A DNA stretch of 64,000 nt from Zopfochytrium polystomum (GCA_025765615.1 JAIVFJ010000006.1:1-64000), one strand, 5' to 3'; shown: positions 1-11,434, numbered from the stretch's first letter. Program-made: numbers and translations. The notes: generated by a model from the sequence alone, not told the origin.

Positions 1-2932
1 TTTGTGTCTTGTTTGGGCGAAGATCTCTCTGAGGGTTGCTTCTCTTCCACTTCAAAATCTCGCTGGTAGTTTCCACGGAGGAGTCAAAGCAATGCTCCCA
101 GAAGTGCTTCACTGCATATCGGACATGCTCAGGGATTCCTTTCATCACCTTCTCATCAAAATCAGGAATCTCTGAATGGAATTCTGAGAATGGCAGATCA
201 CACATATTAAATTTCAGGTTCCTGTCCATTGCACTGATGCACAAGCCAGCAAATTCAGAGTGGCTGCTTTTCAGGTCAATCTGAAGATACAACTTGCATC
301 TTTCAGGATTTATCAGGTAGTCCTTAACAGACTTGTGGAAAATCCTAATCTTCTTAGTGGAACCATCGAGCAACAAGGATAGGATCAAGCATCCGGATGC
401 ACATCATCACATTTTCAGGTATCTCATTGTCCAGCAGAGAGACAATGGCTGCTGCAGTCAGAGGTTCATAGGCAAGAACAATGATGGACAACACAGCACC
501 GAGAAGACTTTCCAAAGTACTCGCTTTGATAGACTGAAGGATGCCATTGAATATTCTGTCATACATCAAGTCAATGCTTCCATCCATCTTGTCACCCTCA
601 GTAAGGTCTTTAATTTGCTCAAGAGTGATTTCTTCAGTCTCTAATTTCCGCAAATAAGTGCAAGCAGTCACAAGCCAGACAAAAATTCCAGCAGACTTTG
701 ACACCAGAAGCTCGGATCCCTCATTAACAACAGATTGCTCAGCATTTGAAGACCAGAGGAAATTTCTTGTGAACTCAATCTGGTCTTGAGTGTTCTCCTC
801 TGCAGTTGGCTCAATCTCCTCAAAAGGAATCTTTTCAAAGGCTTTCACAATATCTACTTCAGGGCGCCCAGTCACCAGCATCTTCACATTGACTGGAAGC
901 AGTCTGTTCAGTTCCTGAAAGACTGCAAGAGTCTCATTCCTCTTTCCAATGGCTCCACACTCATCCAGGGCATCCACAACCAGGACCAGAGGTACATTCA
1001 GCTTCTTGCTTTCAACAACCTTCTTCAATGGCTGAACAAGCAATACTTTCATCATCTCAAACACAGATCTGGACAGAATATCTGGATTGTCTTGCTTGAC
1101 TTGAAGCAGAATCTCTCCATACTGAAGACTGAACTTTGCAAGACCAAACACAAGAGTCAAGACCAGATTTTGAGCACTGCTGCGACGATCGTCATCATGC
1201 TTGCAAAAGAACAAGCCCCCAAGCATTCCCTGCGCCTGCAGCTCCCTGGAGACCATGGCTGCCATCACAGACTTGCCCACTCCAGCCACGCCTCTCAACC
1301 ACATCACCCTGTTGGTGCTGCCAGCAGAGGGATCATCTGGAGAAAGAAACTTGAACACTCTCTTGAGCAACCACACCCTGGATCCAGAAAGCACATTCTT
1401 CAGGAGAGCCTCCCTCTCAAGATCCATGAATTCAGACAGGGGAGACAACCAGTTCTCCAATTCAGCCAAACTAGATCTGGAAAGTGAAATATCTTGGCTT
1501 GGACTGGGAGTTTTCAATTCAGCCTTACGGCGACTGTACACTTCTCTGGCTTCAGTCACAATCCTGTGAAGGTTAAAAGAAGGGCATGTATAAGTAATAA
1601 GAGAGGCAATTTAAAAAAAGAAAAGTGTTCACACGCACTTCATTACATCATTCTCAGGATTTGCCTTTGGCCCATTCAGGTCTAAAATCATCTTGATTGT
1701 TTGAGACACAGATTGGAGGCCAGGACTTAAAGGGTGGGCATGGGGGTGGTCAGGAAACTTCTTGAGATCAAAGGTGCTGAAGTCCACCATGACTTTCGCC
1801 TTTTTGCCATTTGCCAAGGTCGCCTCATCTCGGCATGAAAGAAGAACAGGAAGGATGTCATGGCCTCTTTCTTTCTTCATCTGAAGTGCAAGCTCCCACT
1901 ATACGCATTTGTCAGAGGGGACTACCAATGGGGACAACAAACTCACTTCCAACAAGCAGTTGTCAGGCTCTGTGTCAGCCTTTTGCATTCTGACCATGCT
2001 CGCATCAGAACACAGGAGAATAATAACCGAGGAGTGAGACAGTCCAGACATGAAGTTGATTCCCCAATCCTGGGCATAAGCCAGGCACTCTGCATCCCAA
2101 AAAGCATGTCTTCCAGCCATCCTGGACTCCTCAGTGAGGACAGATCCAGTGTAAGCTTCCAACAGGGTGATCTTCATTCTGTCAAACAGGTTCCTTGCAA
2201 ACACTGTCTCAGAAGCTTGCCGGTAGCTGACAAGGATTTGAGAGCAAGCCACAGGGAGAAGCACAATGAGGAACAAACCTGATGAAAAACGGGTGTTTTT
2301 GAACACTGCTTTTGCATTCCCAGTCATCTGGAATCAGCTCAATCCATTTATCTGGGAGAGTCAAGAAAACAAGCCAAGGAATTGGCCATTAGCAATTGAG
2401 GCAACGAATTGAATCAGGTTCCTCACCTTTCTTCAGTGGAAGACTCTTATCGTAGCTGTCACCTTCAGTAGTTGGCACAGTTGATTTGCCACCAGAAGCT
2501 ACAGCTGGAGCAGCAGGAGCAGCGGGGGCGGCAGGGGCAGTAGGAGCCGCCACTGCACTTGGGTTGTTTGCGCCAGTAGCAGCAGGGGCGACATTTCCAG
2601 TGGCACTAGAGCCCACAGCGAGCACCTTGAATTTTGAGAGGTTCAATTCACACTGGAACAAAGCCAGAAACAAGGACAAAAAAAAGGAAGAACCTTACTT
2701 TCCACTTGTAATTCTGAGAAAGCAGACTGGGCAGATCATCACTGGTGTCAAGGACCATTGCATCGCTGGTGGCAGAGTCCACGTACACCAACTCAATGGC
2801 AGGAGAGATCTGGAACCTTGCAGCCACAAGCAGAAGCAAGCCATCAAAACTTGTGTTGGTTGGAACGTGGATCTTCCGTCCAAGGTCATTGTAAACAAAT
2901 GCCACAATCCACGCAGTTGTTTGGCTGGTCAT
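1..2932 (-). CDS. NLR-like STAND protein: PB1-like, TIR, NACHT (partial)
   Basis: Six exons read on the minus strand: 2932-2699, 2652-2406, 2351-2279, 2226-1947, 1898-1639 and 1563 to the left edge, with GT-AG introns of 45-75 bp. Exon 1 and the start of exon 2 give a PB1/ubiquitin-like fold (VYVDSATSD, DDLPSLL), followed by an Ala/Pro linker. Exons 3-5 build a TIR domain once spliced: FISYRQAS, FWDAECL, VIILLCS, LLEWELAL and ILPVLL all form across or beside the junctions. Exon 6 carries NACHT with Walker A GVAGVGKS near residue 456 and Walker B VLVVDALDECG. Such proteins are known as signal-transducing NTPases in immunity and non-self recognition; that role here is inference. The reading frame changes near position 383, after which HKSVKDYL and a helical region continue open to base 1. 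No repeat sensor domain lies inside the window, so it should be to the left. Splice sites are my reading, without transcript support. Confidence 0.8.
375..392 (-). other. Apparent 1-nt frameshift in the NLR-like gene
   Basis: The NACHT frame ends in TAA at 354-356 just after CIRMLDP. One base out of register, the family-like continuation (SLLLDGSTKK, FHKSVKDYL, FAGLCISAMD) runs open to the left edge. No GT-AG intron fits the short interval. Either an indel mutation or a sequencing error would explain it. Confidence 0.6.
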
Positions 2933-3226
2933 TCTCCTACAAAAGCACAATCGGATGGGATCTGCAAAGAAGATTTGAATGTTAGATTTGGTGAAATTTG
3001 AAATGTATGAGAAAGAGTTTTTGAAGGAAGACTGTCGTAGAGGCAGAGGGATTCCAGAAGCACTCAGTGTTAGTTTAGAAGGAGCTGGCTGGTCAGTTTC
3101 CAGAACCTGATTAGTGCAAGAAAACAAGGGGAAAAAAAGAGCAAATAGGGATGCAGCTGTGGGGAGTGAGCCTGAGATATTCATTTGATGGGACTGTTGG
3201 GTGTTCAAGAGTTTATAGGAGAGCAA

Positions 3227-4190
3227 ATGAAACGATTAAAGATGAGTGCTGATTATCACATTGGCCCCCAAGATTGCTTACCGCTTTTGATCCTCGTCAA
3301 CAAGAAACGAAATCTTGATTCTTGCAAAGAGAGGGGATGCTGTTTGTTGAAAGGGGTGCAGTACAGTCGGCTAGTTAGTGGCGTTGTCTTCAAACAAGGG
3401 ACGGAGGTTTGCTTGCTCACTGTGTCGTTGTTGCATGGAAGTCGTCGCCCACAAGGCATCAATGCGTCTGGGGTGGTCTGGTGATCATGCAAAGGGAGAG
3501 AGGGGCGGAGGGCGGGCTGTGTGGGTGGATGAAAGGATGGACTACAAGTCGTTTGTCTCTCATTCCTCACTTTCGGTTGTGCGCAAAATCTCGTACTTGG
3601 CCGACGGGCCTGATCGGACCTGATCCAGACGTCGACTGATCCATCTGAGCGATGTGTCCACGGTGCCGGCGAGCCTGTAAAAGGAGGGACGGCGATCGCA
3701 TGGGCTGGATGGATCGATCTGGGCGGGGAGGGGCTGCGTTCGGATCGATCTCGGCTCTACACTGACCTTGTCGACGAAAATCTTGTTTTTTGTCGTTTTC
3801 TCCTTTTTTATCCAACCAGACATAGAACACAAACACACACACACACACGACACAGGCACCCGCCGACACACCCGCCTCGTAGCTCTCTCTCGTTGTCTGG
3901 CTTTCTCTCAGCGTCACTGTGGGCTGCCGCGCGTAATCAGCATCCTACCCAGGCACAGGCACGCCTGCGCCGCTTGCCGCTTGGCAGTCGAAGAGGGGAA
4001 TCAGTGAAGGGCGTCTTCGGTGTTGGCGGTGTCGGCGGGGTCGGCGTCGAGGATCGCTGGACAGTCCACGACCCCCCCCCCCCAGCCGTTGTTGTTGCTG
4101 TTGTGGATGCACCGCTTTTCACTTGCCACACCCGCCTGCCCGCCTGTGTGGCGGCATGTGAAGAGCAGATGCTTTGTTTGCACACACACC

Positions 4191-4224
<34 letters not shown>

Positions 4225-4900
4225 CGCGTGCCCCACATTTTCGCGCTCGCTCGAAAGAGAGAGAGGAGAGAGAGAGAGAGAGAGAAGGCCCCCGACTTCG
4301 CCCCGCCTCGACTGGACAGACGGACCCAGGGCGACGGACAGAAGTGGGCGGATTTCATTCAGCTATAATTTCCCCTATTCCTGTCGTATTTAATTGCTTA
4401 GCGCATTGTGTGGCGCAGAGGAAAGTTCCCAACCGGTTAACCTCCCCCTCCCCGAACCCACGAACGCGCGCAGAAAACCCATCACACGGCAGAAACGTTG
4501 CGATTGATGATCCAATTTCGAGTTATTGTACTTCGAAGTATCACTGGTACGGCATGTGCCGCCCTTTGCTTTTTTTTTTTTTTTTTTTGCGCTTGGGGGA
4601 AACGCTTGGGGGGCTTTTGCTAAATTCGAGTTGCGATGGGGTAGAACAAGAAGAAAGGAAAGGACGGAAGAAACAGAAAAACGTCGCGAAGTGCGCGTTG
4701 GATTTTGTGGAGCCCGAGGCCGGAGAGTATCCTGTTTGTTTTTGAGTCGCTTGCCCCCGCCCCTCCCGAGTTCGAAGGCGTAACGTGTTTTTAGGGGTGG
4801 GGGGGCTTTGTGCGAGCTGGGGGAAAGCGGGCCCCGATACATTCGTAAGCTCGAGGGGGGCTGAGTGGGTGGGTCTCTGTTTGCTCTTTTGTATTCAAAC
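3227..4900. other. Intergenic stretch, no gene supported
   Basis: Short overlapping frames only, none with a recognisable domain. It holds a CA-repeat patch at 3833-3850, a longer CA tract around 4183-4222, and a GA tract around 4253-4286. It separates the 5' side of the NLR-like gene from the 3' side of the LysM-CAP gene. Confidence 0.5.
4180..4286. repeat. Adjacent CA and GA microsatellites
   Basis: A run of CA dinucleotides (about 4183-4222) is followed within 35 bp by a GA run (about 4253-4286). The long predicted frames over this interval are products of the repeat. Confidence 0.85.
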
Positions 4901-4924
4901 TCTATCTACGGCAAACTGAGGGGG

Positions 4925-5035
4925 AGGAGGGGGGGGAAGAAAAGAAAAAAGAAAAAAAAGGGGGGGGGGAAGACGGCCGAAGCGAAGGAGCGAGGGGGGG
5001 AGGGAGAGGAAACGAAGAGAAAAAAAAAAAAAATA
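4925..5035. repeat. Purine-rich tract downstream of LysM-CAP
   Basis: More than 100 bp of almost only G and A on the plus strand, including runs of eight or more G and a 13-A run. Strand asymmetry of this kind can form triplex or G-rich structures. It lies just past the CAP coding end. Confidence 0.7.
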
Positions 5036-5159
5036 ACGGGAGCATCACTTTTCGGGGTTTTAACAGTCGGCCGGCCGGCCGACCCCCCCGCCCGTCCAGC
5101 GAAGCCTTTTGTTTTCTTATCTTTTTTTTCGCGAGTAGAACGGGTTCTGAGACCGCTGG

Positions 5160-6493
5160 ACCCAACACGTTGCCAACAGCCTGGTACCGGCACCCGATCA
5201 TGACAACGTGCGGGAACTGGCCCGACGACATGCAGAGTCGGCGCGCGCAGCCGATGCTGGTGGTCGAGCTCCACACGATCTGGGTAAAGCGGCCGACCTC
5301 CTGGCCGATGGATGTGGCGTAGGCCCAGGCGTCGTTGGGGTTGGATCCGCCGCCGGACCAGGCAAAGTAGTTTCCGGCCTCCTGATTCCAAGAGTCGACG
5401 GCGGCGGCCATGCTGACTCGGTTCCGGTACGCCGAGTCCTGGCCCATGCCGACCCCAAAAGTTTTCGCCCATGCCGTTGGCGGCCGCGGAGCCGTCGTGG
5501 CCATTGTTGCCCCAGTCGCGGCTGCCGTCGTTATACTAATTGATGGCCTGATTCGCCCACGCCTCGAGGTTGCCGCCGGCCGAGAGCCCGTAAGCGCCTC
5601 GGATCGCGTTGTGCGCGCCGGCGTAGTCGTCGCGGTAGCCCCTCGTCAACAGGCTGCACGAGTTGCAGCTGTTGCTGGTGACGGGCTGCTGCGTCAGCGT
5701 CGTCGGCGTCAGCGCCGCCTGCTCCGCGGTCGAGGACGTCGTCGGGTCCGCCTGGGTCGCCGAGGTCGTTTCGCCTGCCGTCGACGCTCCAGCCGAGGCG
5801 GAAGCCGACGCCAACGCCGAGGCGGGCGAGCCACCGGCCGTGCTTGTCGAGTTGCCTGACGACGGCTTGACGTTGGCGGTGCGGACGCAGAGCGGTGACC
5901 CGGCGTACGACCCGAGACCGATGCACATCATGCGGTTGTTGATGTTGTACAGATCGTTTTGCGAAATGTGGAAGTAGGAGGCGATTCCCGGGCAGGTCGA
6001 GTTGGAGGTGAGGGTCGTGTTTTGCAGGCATCCAGCGATGGGCTCGGGCTTGTTGGTCGCGGAGCTGGTGGCAAAGACGTAGTTGATGCAGACCTGGGTG
6101 CCGGACGGGATGGGCGGGTTCATGCAGTTGATGGACGGGTTGGCGCGCATGAACTGGTACATTTGGTTCGCTGAGGGCGTGAAGGCGATGTTGCACACAA
6201 AGTTGGCAGCGACGGCCGTGCAGTTTGCGCCGTCGGCGGGGACGGTGTACGCCTGGCAGCCGACGGTGGCGGTCGAGGATGTCGAGTTGGACGAGGACGA
6301 CGACGAGCCGCCTGACGAGCCGCCGGACGAGCCGCCTGAGTTGGGGTCGGACGGGTCCGAGGTGGAGGTGGACAGGCTGCCCGCGGTCGAGTCGCTTTCG
6401 TCCAAACAGAGCACTTCGCCCGCAGAAAGGGAGCTGCAGTCAAAGTCAGGGTTGTACTCCTTGTTCACGCGAACCAAGTCGTCCACGGACTAT
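5160..6493 (-). pseudogene. LysM-CAP secreted protein, broken
   Basis: From a likely acceptor (ACTATAG) at about 6493 the minus strand encodes the end of one LysM (DDLVRVNKEYNPDFDC, then LSAGEVLCL), a Ser/Gly linker, two more Cys-containing LysM-like modules (GCQAYTV to GTQVCI; GCLQNTT to SPLCVRT), an Ala/Ser/Thr linker and a CAP/SCP domain (HNAIRGAYGLS, AWANQAIN, MGENFWG, AAAVDSWNQEAGNY, GRFTQIVWSST, GCRYQAVGN). LysM binds chitin or its oligomers and CAP proteins are secreted sterol/lipid binders or effectors, so a wall-associated or apoplastic role is likely. An in-frame TAG follows QAIN at 5534-5536 where the family has a sense residue, and the frame slips at GENFWG near 5460. The signal-peptide exon was not found; the C-terminus beyond about 5160 runs into purine-rich DNA. 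Lesions may be real or sequencing errors. Confidence 0.75.
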
Positions 6494-6810
6494 AGTCGGA
6501 TTTGCGTTTGCGTTGTACAGTTGCAGTGGAGAGGGGAAGGGAGATCGATCGAAGTAGCGGGGGGATTGGTAGGTAATAGAAGGAAGGACGAGGGGGTTAA
6601 TTTCATTTATCGTTGCAGCGATGCGATGAGTCCATCGTGTGTGTGGTGGGTGATGGGTAGAGTGGGAGGAACCAATCAATCAATCAAAACGACCTACTGT
6701 TGCGGATCATCGAGATCTCCCTCCCCCCCCCCACCGCGTGTGTGTGAAGGAGAAGCGCAGCCGCCGCCGCCGCCGACCAGGTGACTTGGTGTTGGTCGCA
6801 AACAAAAACA

Positions 6811-6811
6811 A

Positions 6812-6850
<39 letters not shown>

Positions 6851-6866
6851 AAAAAAAAAAAAAAAA
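6811..6866. repeat. (CAA)n run ending in poly(A)
   Basis: About 13 CAA units then roughly 18 A residues on the plus strand. The shape is that of a retroposed tail, but no element body next to it was recognised. Confidence 0.8.
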
Positions 6867-6963
6867 GCGGCGAATAGCGAGGGTGGAGCAGCCCACGTAC
6901 GACGTCCTGCATAATTGCAGCCTCAGCCACCAGGTCCCTCATTGGAACCCCGTCCATCCGCCC

Positions 6964-7320
6964 TTACACTTCATCACCTTCGCCTTCTCCATTCCAAGAT
7001 CGCCGGCTCTTCCCTACCGCCTCCATGCAGGCCTCTGTGCTGTTCAAATCCTTCGTCAACGCAAGAACCAGCTCTGAAACCCGCTGTGCGCGTGCTACGG
7101 CGACGGTCGCACTTGGAACGACAGAAGGGTTTCCAACGAGCACCACCGGCTGAATACCAGCGGCCAGCACAATTGCCGTCCCCCAAACGCTGGCAGATTC
7201 TCCAATGAGCACCATTGGTCGAACCCTGGCGAACCCGTGCCGGCCAGTTACGATCGCCGCCCCTTGAAGGACGCCCGCGTCTCCAACGTGCATAACAGAA
7301 TGAACCCCGGCGGCCAGCAC
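6964..7320 (-). CDS. Unrecognised Ala/Val-rich frame with internal repeats
   Basis: A 118-codon minus-strand frame with about three related 24-26-residue units, for example VLQGAAIVTGRHG, MVLIGESASVWGTAIVLAAG and VVLVGNPSVVPSATVAVA, followed by a charged tail. A Leu-rich frame lies upstream on the same strand (about 7340-7500), separated by a TGA. I recognise no family. It could be a short repeat-protein exon, a tandem DNA repeat that happens to be open, or the edge of a decayed gene. No signal peptide or start context supports a gene. Confidence 0.3.
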   Translation of the reverse strand: MLAAGVHSVMHVGDAGVLQGAAIVTGRHGFARVRPMVLIGESASVWGTAIVLAAGIQPVVLVGNPSVVPSATVAVARAQRVSELVLALTKDLNSTEACMEAVGKSRRSWNGEGEGDEV

Positions 7321-8248
7321 GACGGCTGGGTGTCAGGTGAGCACCATCAATCTCGCCTTCAAATGCAGCATGATCAGCAGGAGGATCGCGTCGTCCCTAG
7401 CATCCATGTCTTCCACAGTCACCAGCAGCGTCAGCTGTACTGGCCGGGGCATCCTGCCTAAAGTAACCAGCAGCATCTCCAGCAGCACCCGCAGCGTTTC
7501 CCAGTCCACCCTGCTGGGTTGTGGCGTCTACCAACCCCATCGATTGTCCAGCCACCCGCTCCAGCCGCTGGAATGAGTATGGAGATGCGTCCTGTCATCC
7601 ACACTGCCGCCTCCGTAGCCGCGCCGCTGTTCGAGTGCTTGCAGGATACATGTCGCTGCGCTCCTCATCACCTCCCCATTTGCCAAGCTGCGCTGACCGG
7701 CTTCTTCAACGTCGCCGGCATGGCTGTTGGGGCGGCTGTTGCTGTGGCTGTGACAGCTGAGGAAGGAGTCGCTGAGAGGGAAGGAAGAAAGCTGGCTGTT
7801 AACTGCACGTGAGAGGGTTTGGGACTGTACAGCGTATATAGCAACTGCAACTCAAAGTTGTGACAACGTTCTTACTGTGTTTGTGCTTGTTTTTTTCATG
7901 CTGTGGCTGCTCTCTTGCAGGGGTGGACAAGCCACACATTCCCTCACTTGTACGCACATCTTTGTCCCACAACAAACTTTTTTACGCAAATCAGTTCTCT
8001 CATCATCTTTGAGTTGACAAGTCCACACGTGCACCGCTCCTTCAGATCACACCGCCAGCGGGACAACTGCACCACAACGGTGGCGGCAAAGAGCAACGAT
8101 CTTGGATAAGCAGTGTCATCTATTGACATTGAGCTTTTAATCAACAAACTCATATTCGCAGTTGATCGCTCATTAGAAACCTCAGAAAGCAGGTTCGGTG
8201 TAAATTCCATGGTTTACGTTGTAACGACAACTAAACAAGTTAAACAAA

Positions 8249-10870
8249 ATGGACTACATCATTACAATGCCCACAAAAAAGTATCCATGTCGTTGTGGTT
8301 GTCGAAAGAGACTTTCGACATCTCAAATAATGCAGCATAGGAATGGAATACTTCAGGCATCTCTAAGAGCGGCCATTGATGGCCCACACACGACACGAAA
8401 TGCTTCAATGGATGATTCAACCTGAGACAAGAACTGAAGGTGCATCTGGACCAAAGGCTCACGTTTCTGGCGTCCCTGTGAACGAGCAAAGGGATCCAAT
8501 TCTGTTAGATGTGATCCCAGTTGAGGCTCCAGATGTGCGTTCAGGTTCTTCTGAGGAAACCCCTCAGGGAATACCTGGGATTCAGGATGTTGTTCATTTG
8601 ATTGAAAATGCTGCGTGGGGAACTCACTCCTGGGACAAACCACTGGAAGATGATGTAGAGATGCTGTCAGACATATCCTCTGATCAGTCAGGGTCTGAAA
8701 GCAGCAGTAATTTTGAAGCAGATGAAGTGTATGTCTCTGGTGATTATGCTGATGTTGATGAGTCCAAGGAGAATGAAAATGACTGGCAGGAAGGAGATGG
8801 TATGTTATTCTATTACCCAGATCATGGTACTTACAAACACGCAGTACCTTCTCTCTCTGACTCAGATATCAAATTAATGCAGCTTCTTTTGTGGAAATTG
8901 AAAAACAGGATCACTAATACTGCTTTCAATGAGCTTAAACCAGTTATTGGTGGAGACATTCCATCATTTGATTCTGCAGTGTGAAAGCTGGCCTATTTTT
9001 CAAAACTGAAGCCAGTTTTGTATGACTGCTGTGTAAACGGCTGTGTGTGTTTTGCTGGACACTATGCAAAGGCCACAGAGTGCCCATTTTGCCAAGAAAA
9101 TTGGTATAATTCGGACGGGACAGCCCAGAAGCAATGGCCGTTTCTCCCACTCATACCAAGACTCTGTGGGCTGAAAAGATCTGAAGCCATGGTCAAATTG
9201 ATGTCATATAGATCTACATACAAGGCTGATCCAAACACAGTTGTAGATGTGTTTGATGGAGAAAATTATCAGCGTCTGTTGCAAACTGCTGTGAAGATTG
9301 GAGGACATACTTTTGATCACAAGTTTTTTGATGGTCCTCGCGATATTGCTCTTGGAATGTCGACTGATGGATTTGGCCCTTTCAAGTCTCGAAAGAAAAC
9401 CTGCTGGCCACTGATTATATTCAATTACAACCTGCCTCCGGAAATTCGAATGCATCTGAGCAATGTGATGTGTGTTGGGGCCATACCAGGTCCAAACAAG
9501 CCAAAGGATTTTGATTCTTTCCTCTTTCCTCTGGTTGGGGAGTTGTCAAAACTGGCTGTTGGGGTGAAATGCAGAGACTATCCTGCAAATGAGGACTTTA
9601 CTCTTCAGGCACATCTGATTCTCTGCTTTGGTGACATGCCTGCTGTTGCAACCCTCATACAGATGAAAGGGCACAATGGCCTACCTCCTTGTCGGTGGTG
9701 TGAGGTACAAGGCGTTTCACCACCAGACTCATCAGCAAATACTTTGTATGTCCCGCTTGACCGTCAAGCTTTTGGAACTGTGTCCTATGATGGATGCGCA
9801 CTTCCCATGCGAACACACCAGTCATTTATGACAACTGTGCGAAAGCTGTGTCAAGCAACTACCAATGCAGAAGTGGCGAAACTGGAAAAGGAATCTGGAA
9901 TTAAAGGAATGCCAGTGCTGTCCCTCATTCCATCGCTTTTGTTTCCTCAGTCACTTCCTCTGGATTTCATGCATCTAGTGTATGAAAACGTTATCAAAAC
10001 CCTTGTTAAGCTTTGGGGAGGAACATTTGGACTGAATGAGGGCAAAGGAAATTATCGCATCGCCCCTGCAGTGTGGAAGAAGGTCTAGGACGAGAATGCT
10101 GCAGCTGGATCAACCATACTGTCATTTCACAGATCTCGGATCACGGATCTCGAGTTCCTAATCTGTTGGATGCAAAAAGTCCTATGAAAGCGGAGACTTG
10201 GTCCTTTTGGCTCCATTACATTGGGCCAGTTGTGCTACTTGGCAAATTTCTGGATACTGAGGGTGGACACTACGAGCACTTTTTTTTGCAGCTGTCAAAC
10301 ATTGCAAAGCATTGCGTGCAAATTGCTCTCACACGTGGCTGTGTGGAAGAATTGGAAGCAGAGATTGTTGATTGGGTTAACACTTATGAGCGGTAAGCTG
10401 CTGAGATCAGTGGGATTGGAAAGAAGAATCTAATCTTTTGCTTTAGTCTCTACTTCCAAGGGGACCCAGGGAGAGTTCAGACATGCCTTACCACTATCCA
10501 TAGCCTGCTTCATATTGGTGATGGCATAAGGGCCGCAGGTCCAGTGATGGCATATTGGAACTTTACCACAGAAGAGTTCTGTGGCTACCTTGTGGAATTT
10601 TTCAAGAGCCGCCGCTTTCCCTTTAAGAATCTGGATATATGGTTGACAATACGTGAGCAATTACACCATTTAAATGTTTTACTTGGAGGAAAACTTCTCT
10701 CAACTGCACTTGGTAAAAGCCTCAGTGATGATTTAATATTGGTGGAAAGCTTTCGGTGCGACTCTTTGTGGAAGGGAGACCTTTCTTTGCGGTTAAATCA
10801 TGACGGTCGTTGGACGAGAAAGCACAAGGAAGGTTCTCTGAACGCGAAAACTAGGGTGTGCAGTGGGTAA
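8249..10870 (+). pseudogene. Plavaka transposase, decayed
   Basis: The N-terminus (ATG at 8249) has a Plavaka-like zinc finger reading YPCRCGCRKRL, then STSQIMQHRNG. The central block has CPFCQENWYNSDG, RDIALGMSTDGFGPF, CWPLIIFNYNLPP, GAIPGPNKPKDFDSF and the CRWCEVQG zinc motif. The C-terminal block has YFQGDPGRVQTC, AGPVMAYWNF and KSRRFPF. Lesions: a frame change near 8423 and an in-frame TGA at 8982-8984. Two further apparent breaks are resolved by clean introns, 10083-10132 (GTCTAG...TTTCACAG) and 10393-10446 (GTAAGC...TGCTTTAG), after which the frames join. The protein therefore has only two visible lesions and was probably lost fairly recently. The family acts by cut-and-paste transposition in the nucleus. 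The last 60 residues do not match the family as I know it. Confidence 0.8.
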
Positions 10871-10872
10871 AC
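8249..10872 (+). mobile_element. Plavaka-type (CMC) DNA transposon
   Basis: The transposase remnant defines the element. Terminal inverted repeats and a target duplication were not identified by eye, so the ends are those of the coding remnant. The right end abuts, within about 10 bp, the splice donor of the cytochrome b5 gene fragment on the other strand. Confidence 0.75.
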
Positions 10873-10881
10873 ACTACTTAC

Positions 10882-11304
10882 TCCCAGTCCTGGTACCAAG
10901 CCGGGTCGGCAAATGCAATCATACTTCCGAACGGGCCCTCGGACGAGTACGGCTCCTTCTCCTGCCGTCCAACCAAAGTTCCAATAACAAGCTTGGAGTC
11001 ATACCTGGCGAGTTGGGTTGGGACTGAAGAGTGAGTCGAGAGTGAACCCAGGAGAACAAAGGAAATACAGTAAATAAACGTTATCATACTTCGCGGACAC
11101 CGAATCAAGATTGTGGAACAACGCAAACTGTTTTGTTGCGTCCTTCCCAAGGTGCTGGGCGAGGATCCGTTTGCCGCCGGGATGCGCGTCGAGGAAATCT
11201 GTGACGTCGTAGACCTTGGTGGTGTTGTGGGGATTTGCTCGACATTTCTTGCTGCTTTGTCGTTGATGGTCAGTGCCTCCACATGCTCTGCAGCATTTTC
11301 CCAT
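10882..11304 (-). pseudogene. Cytochrome b5 / acyl-CoA dehydrogenase fusion, 5' fragment
   Basis: Exon A (about 11212-11100) encodes the b5 haem domain: [19 protein letters not shown] and FHNLDSV, so both axial His (HPGG and FHN) are present. Intron 11099-11005 (GTATGA...CGCCAG) joins SAK to [10 protein letters not shown]. Exon B (11004-10882) continues with GSMIAFADPAWYQDW, the linker seen at the start of fungal acyl-CoA dehydrogenases fused to b5. It ends at a good donor, GTAAGTAG at 10881. The dehydrogenase exons should follow at lower coordinates but the Plavaka transposase is there instead, and no dehydrogenase sequence appears in the window. About eight residues normally before KVYDVTDF are also missing. 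Function, if intact, would be mitochondrial or peroxisomal beta-oxidation with electron relay. Confidence 0.65.
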
Positions 11305-11346
11305 TCCTGCCTACGTTCAAGAAGGGATTGGTCAATACCATTTGAC

Positions 11347-11348
<2 letters not shown>

Positions 11349-11434
<86 letters not shown>
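11349..11434. repeat. (GA)n microsatellite, copy 1
   Basis: Over 80 bp of GA dinucleotides, followed by a GT/G-rich stretch to about 11590 that includes a run of 14 or so G. Confidence 0.9.

Larger units (their letters stand above)
6494..8248. other. Intergenic stretch with one possible Val-rich frame
   Basis: Contains a CAA trinucleotide run at about 6811-6850 followed by an A-run, and an Ala/Val-rich frame on the minus strand (see 6964-7320). Nothing else here could be assigned. Confidence 0.45.
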
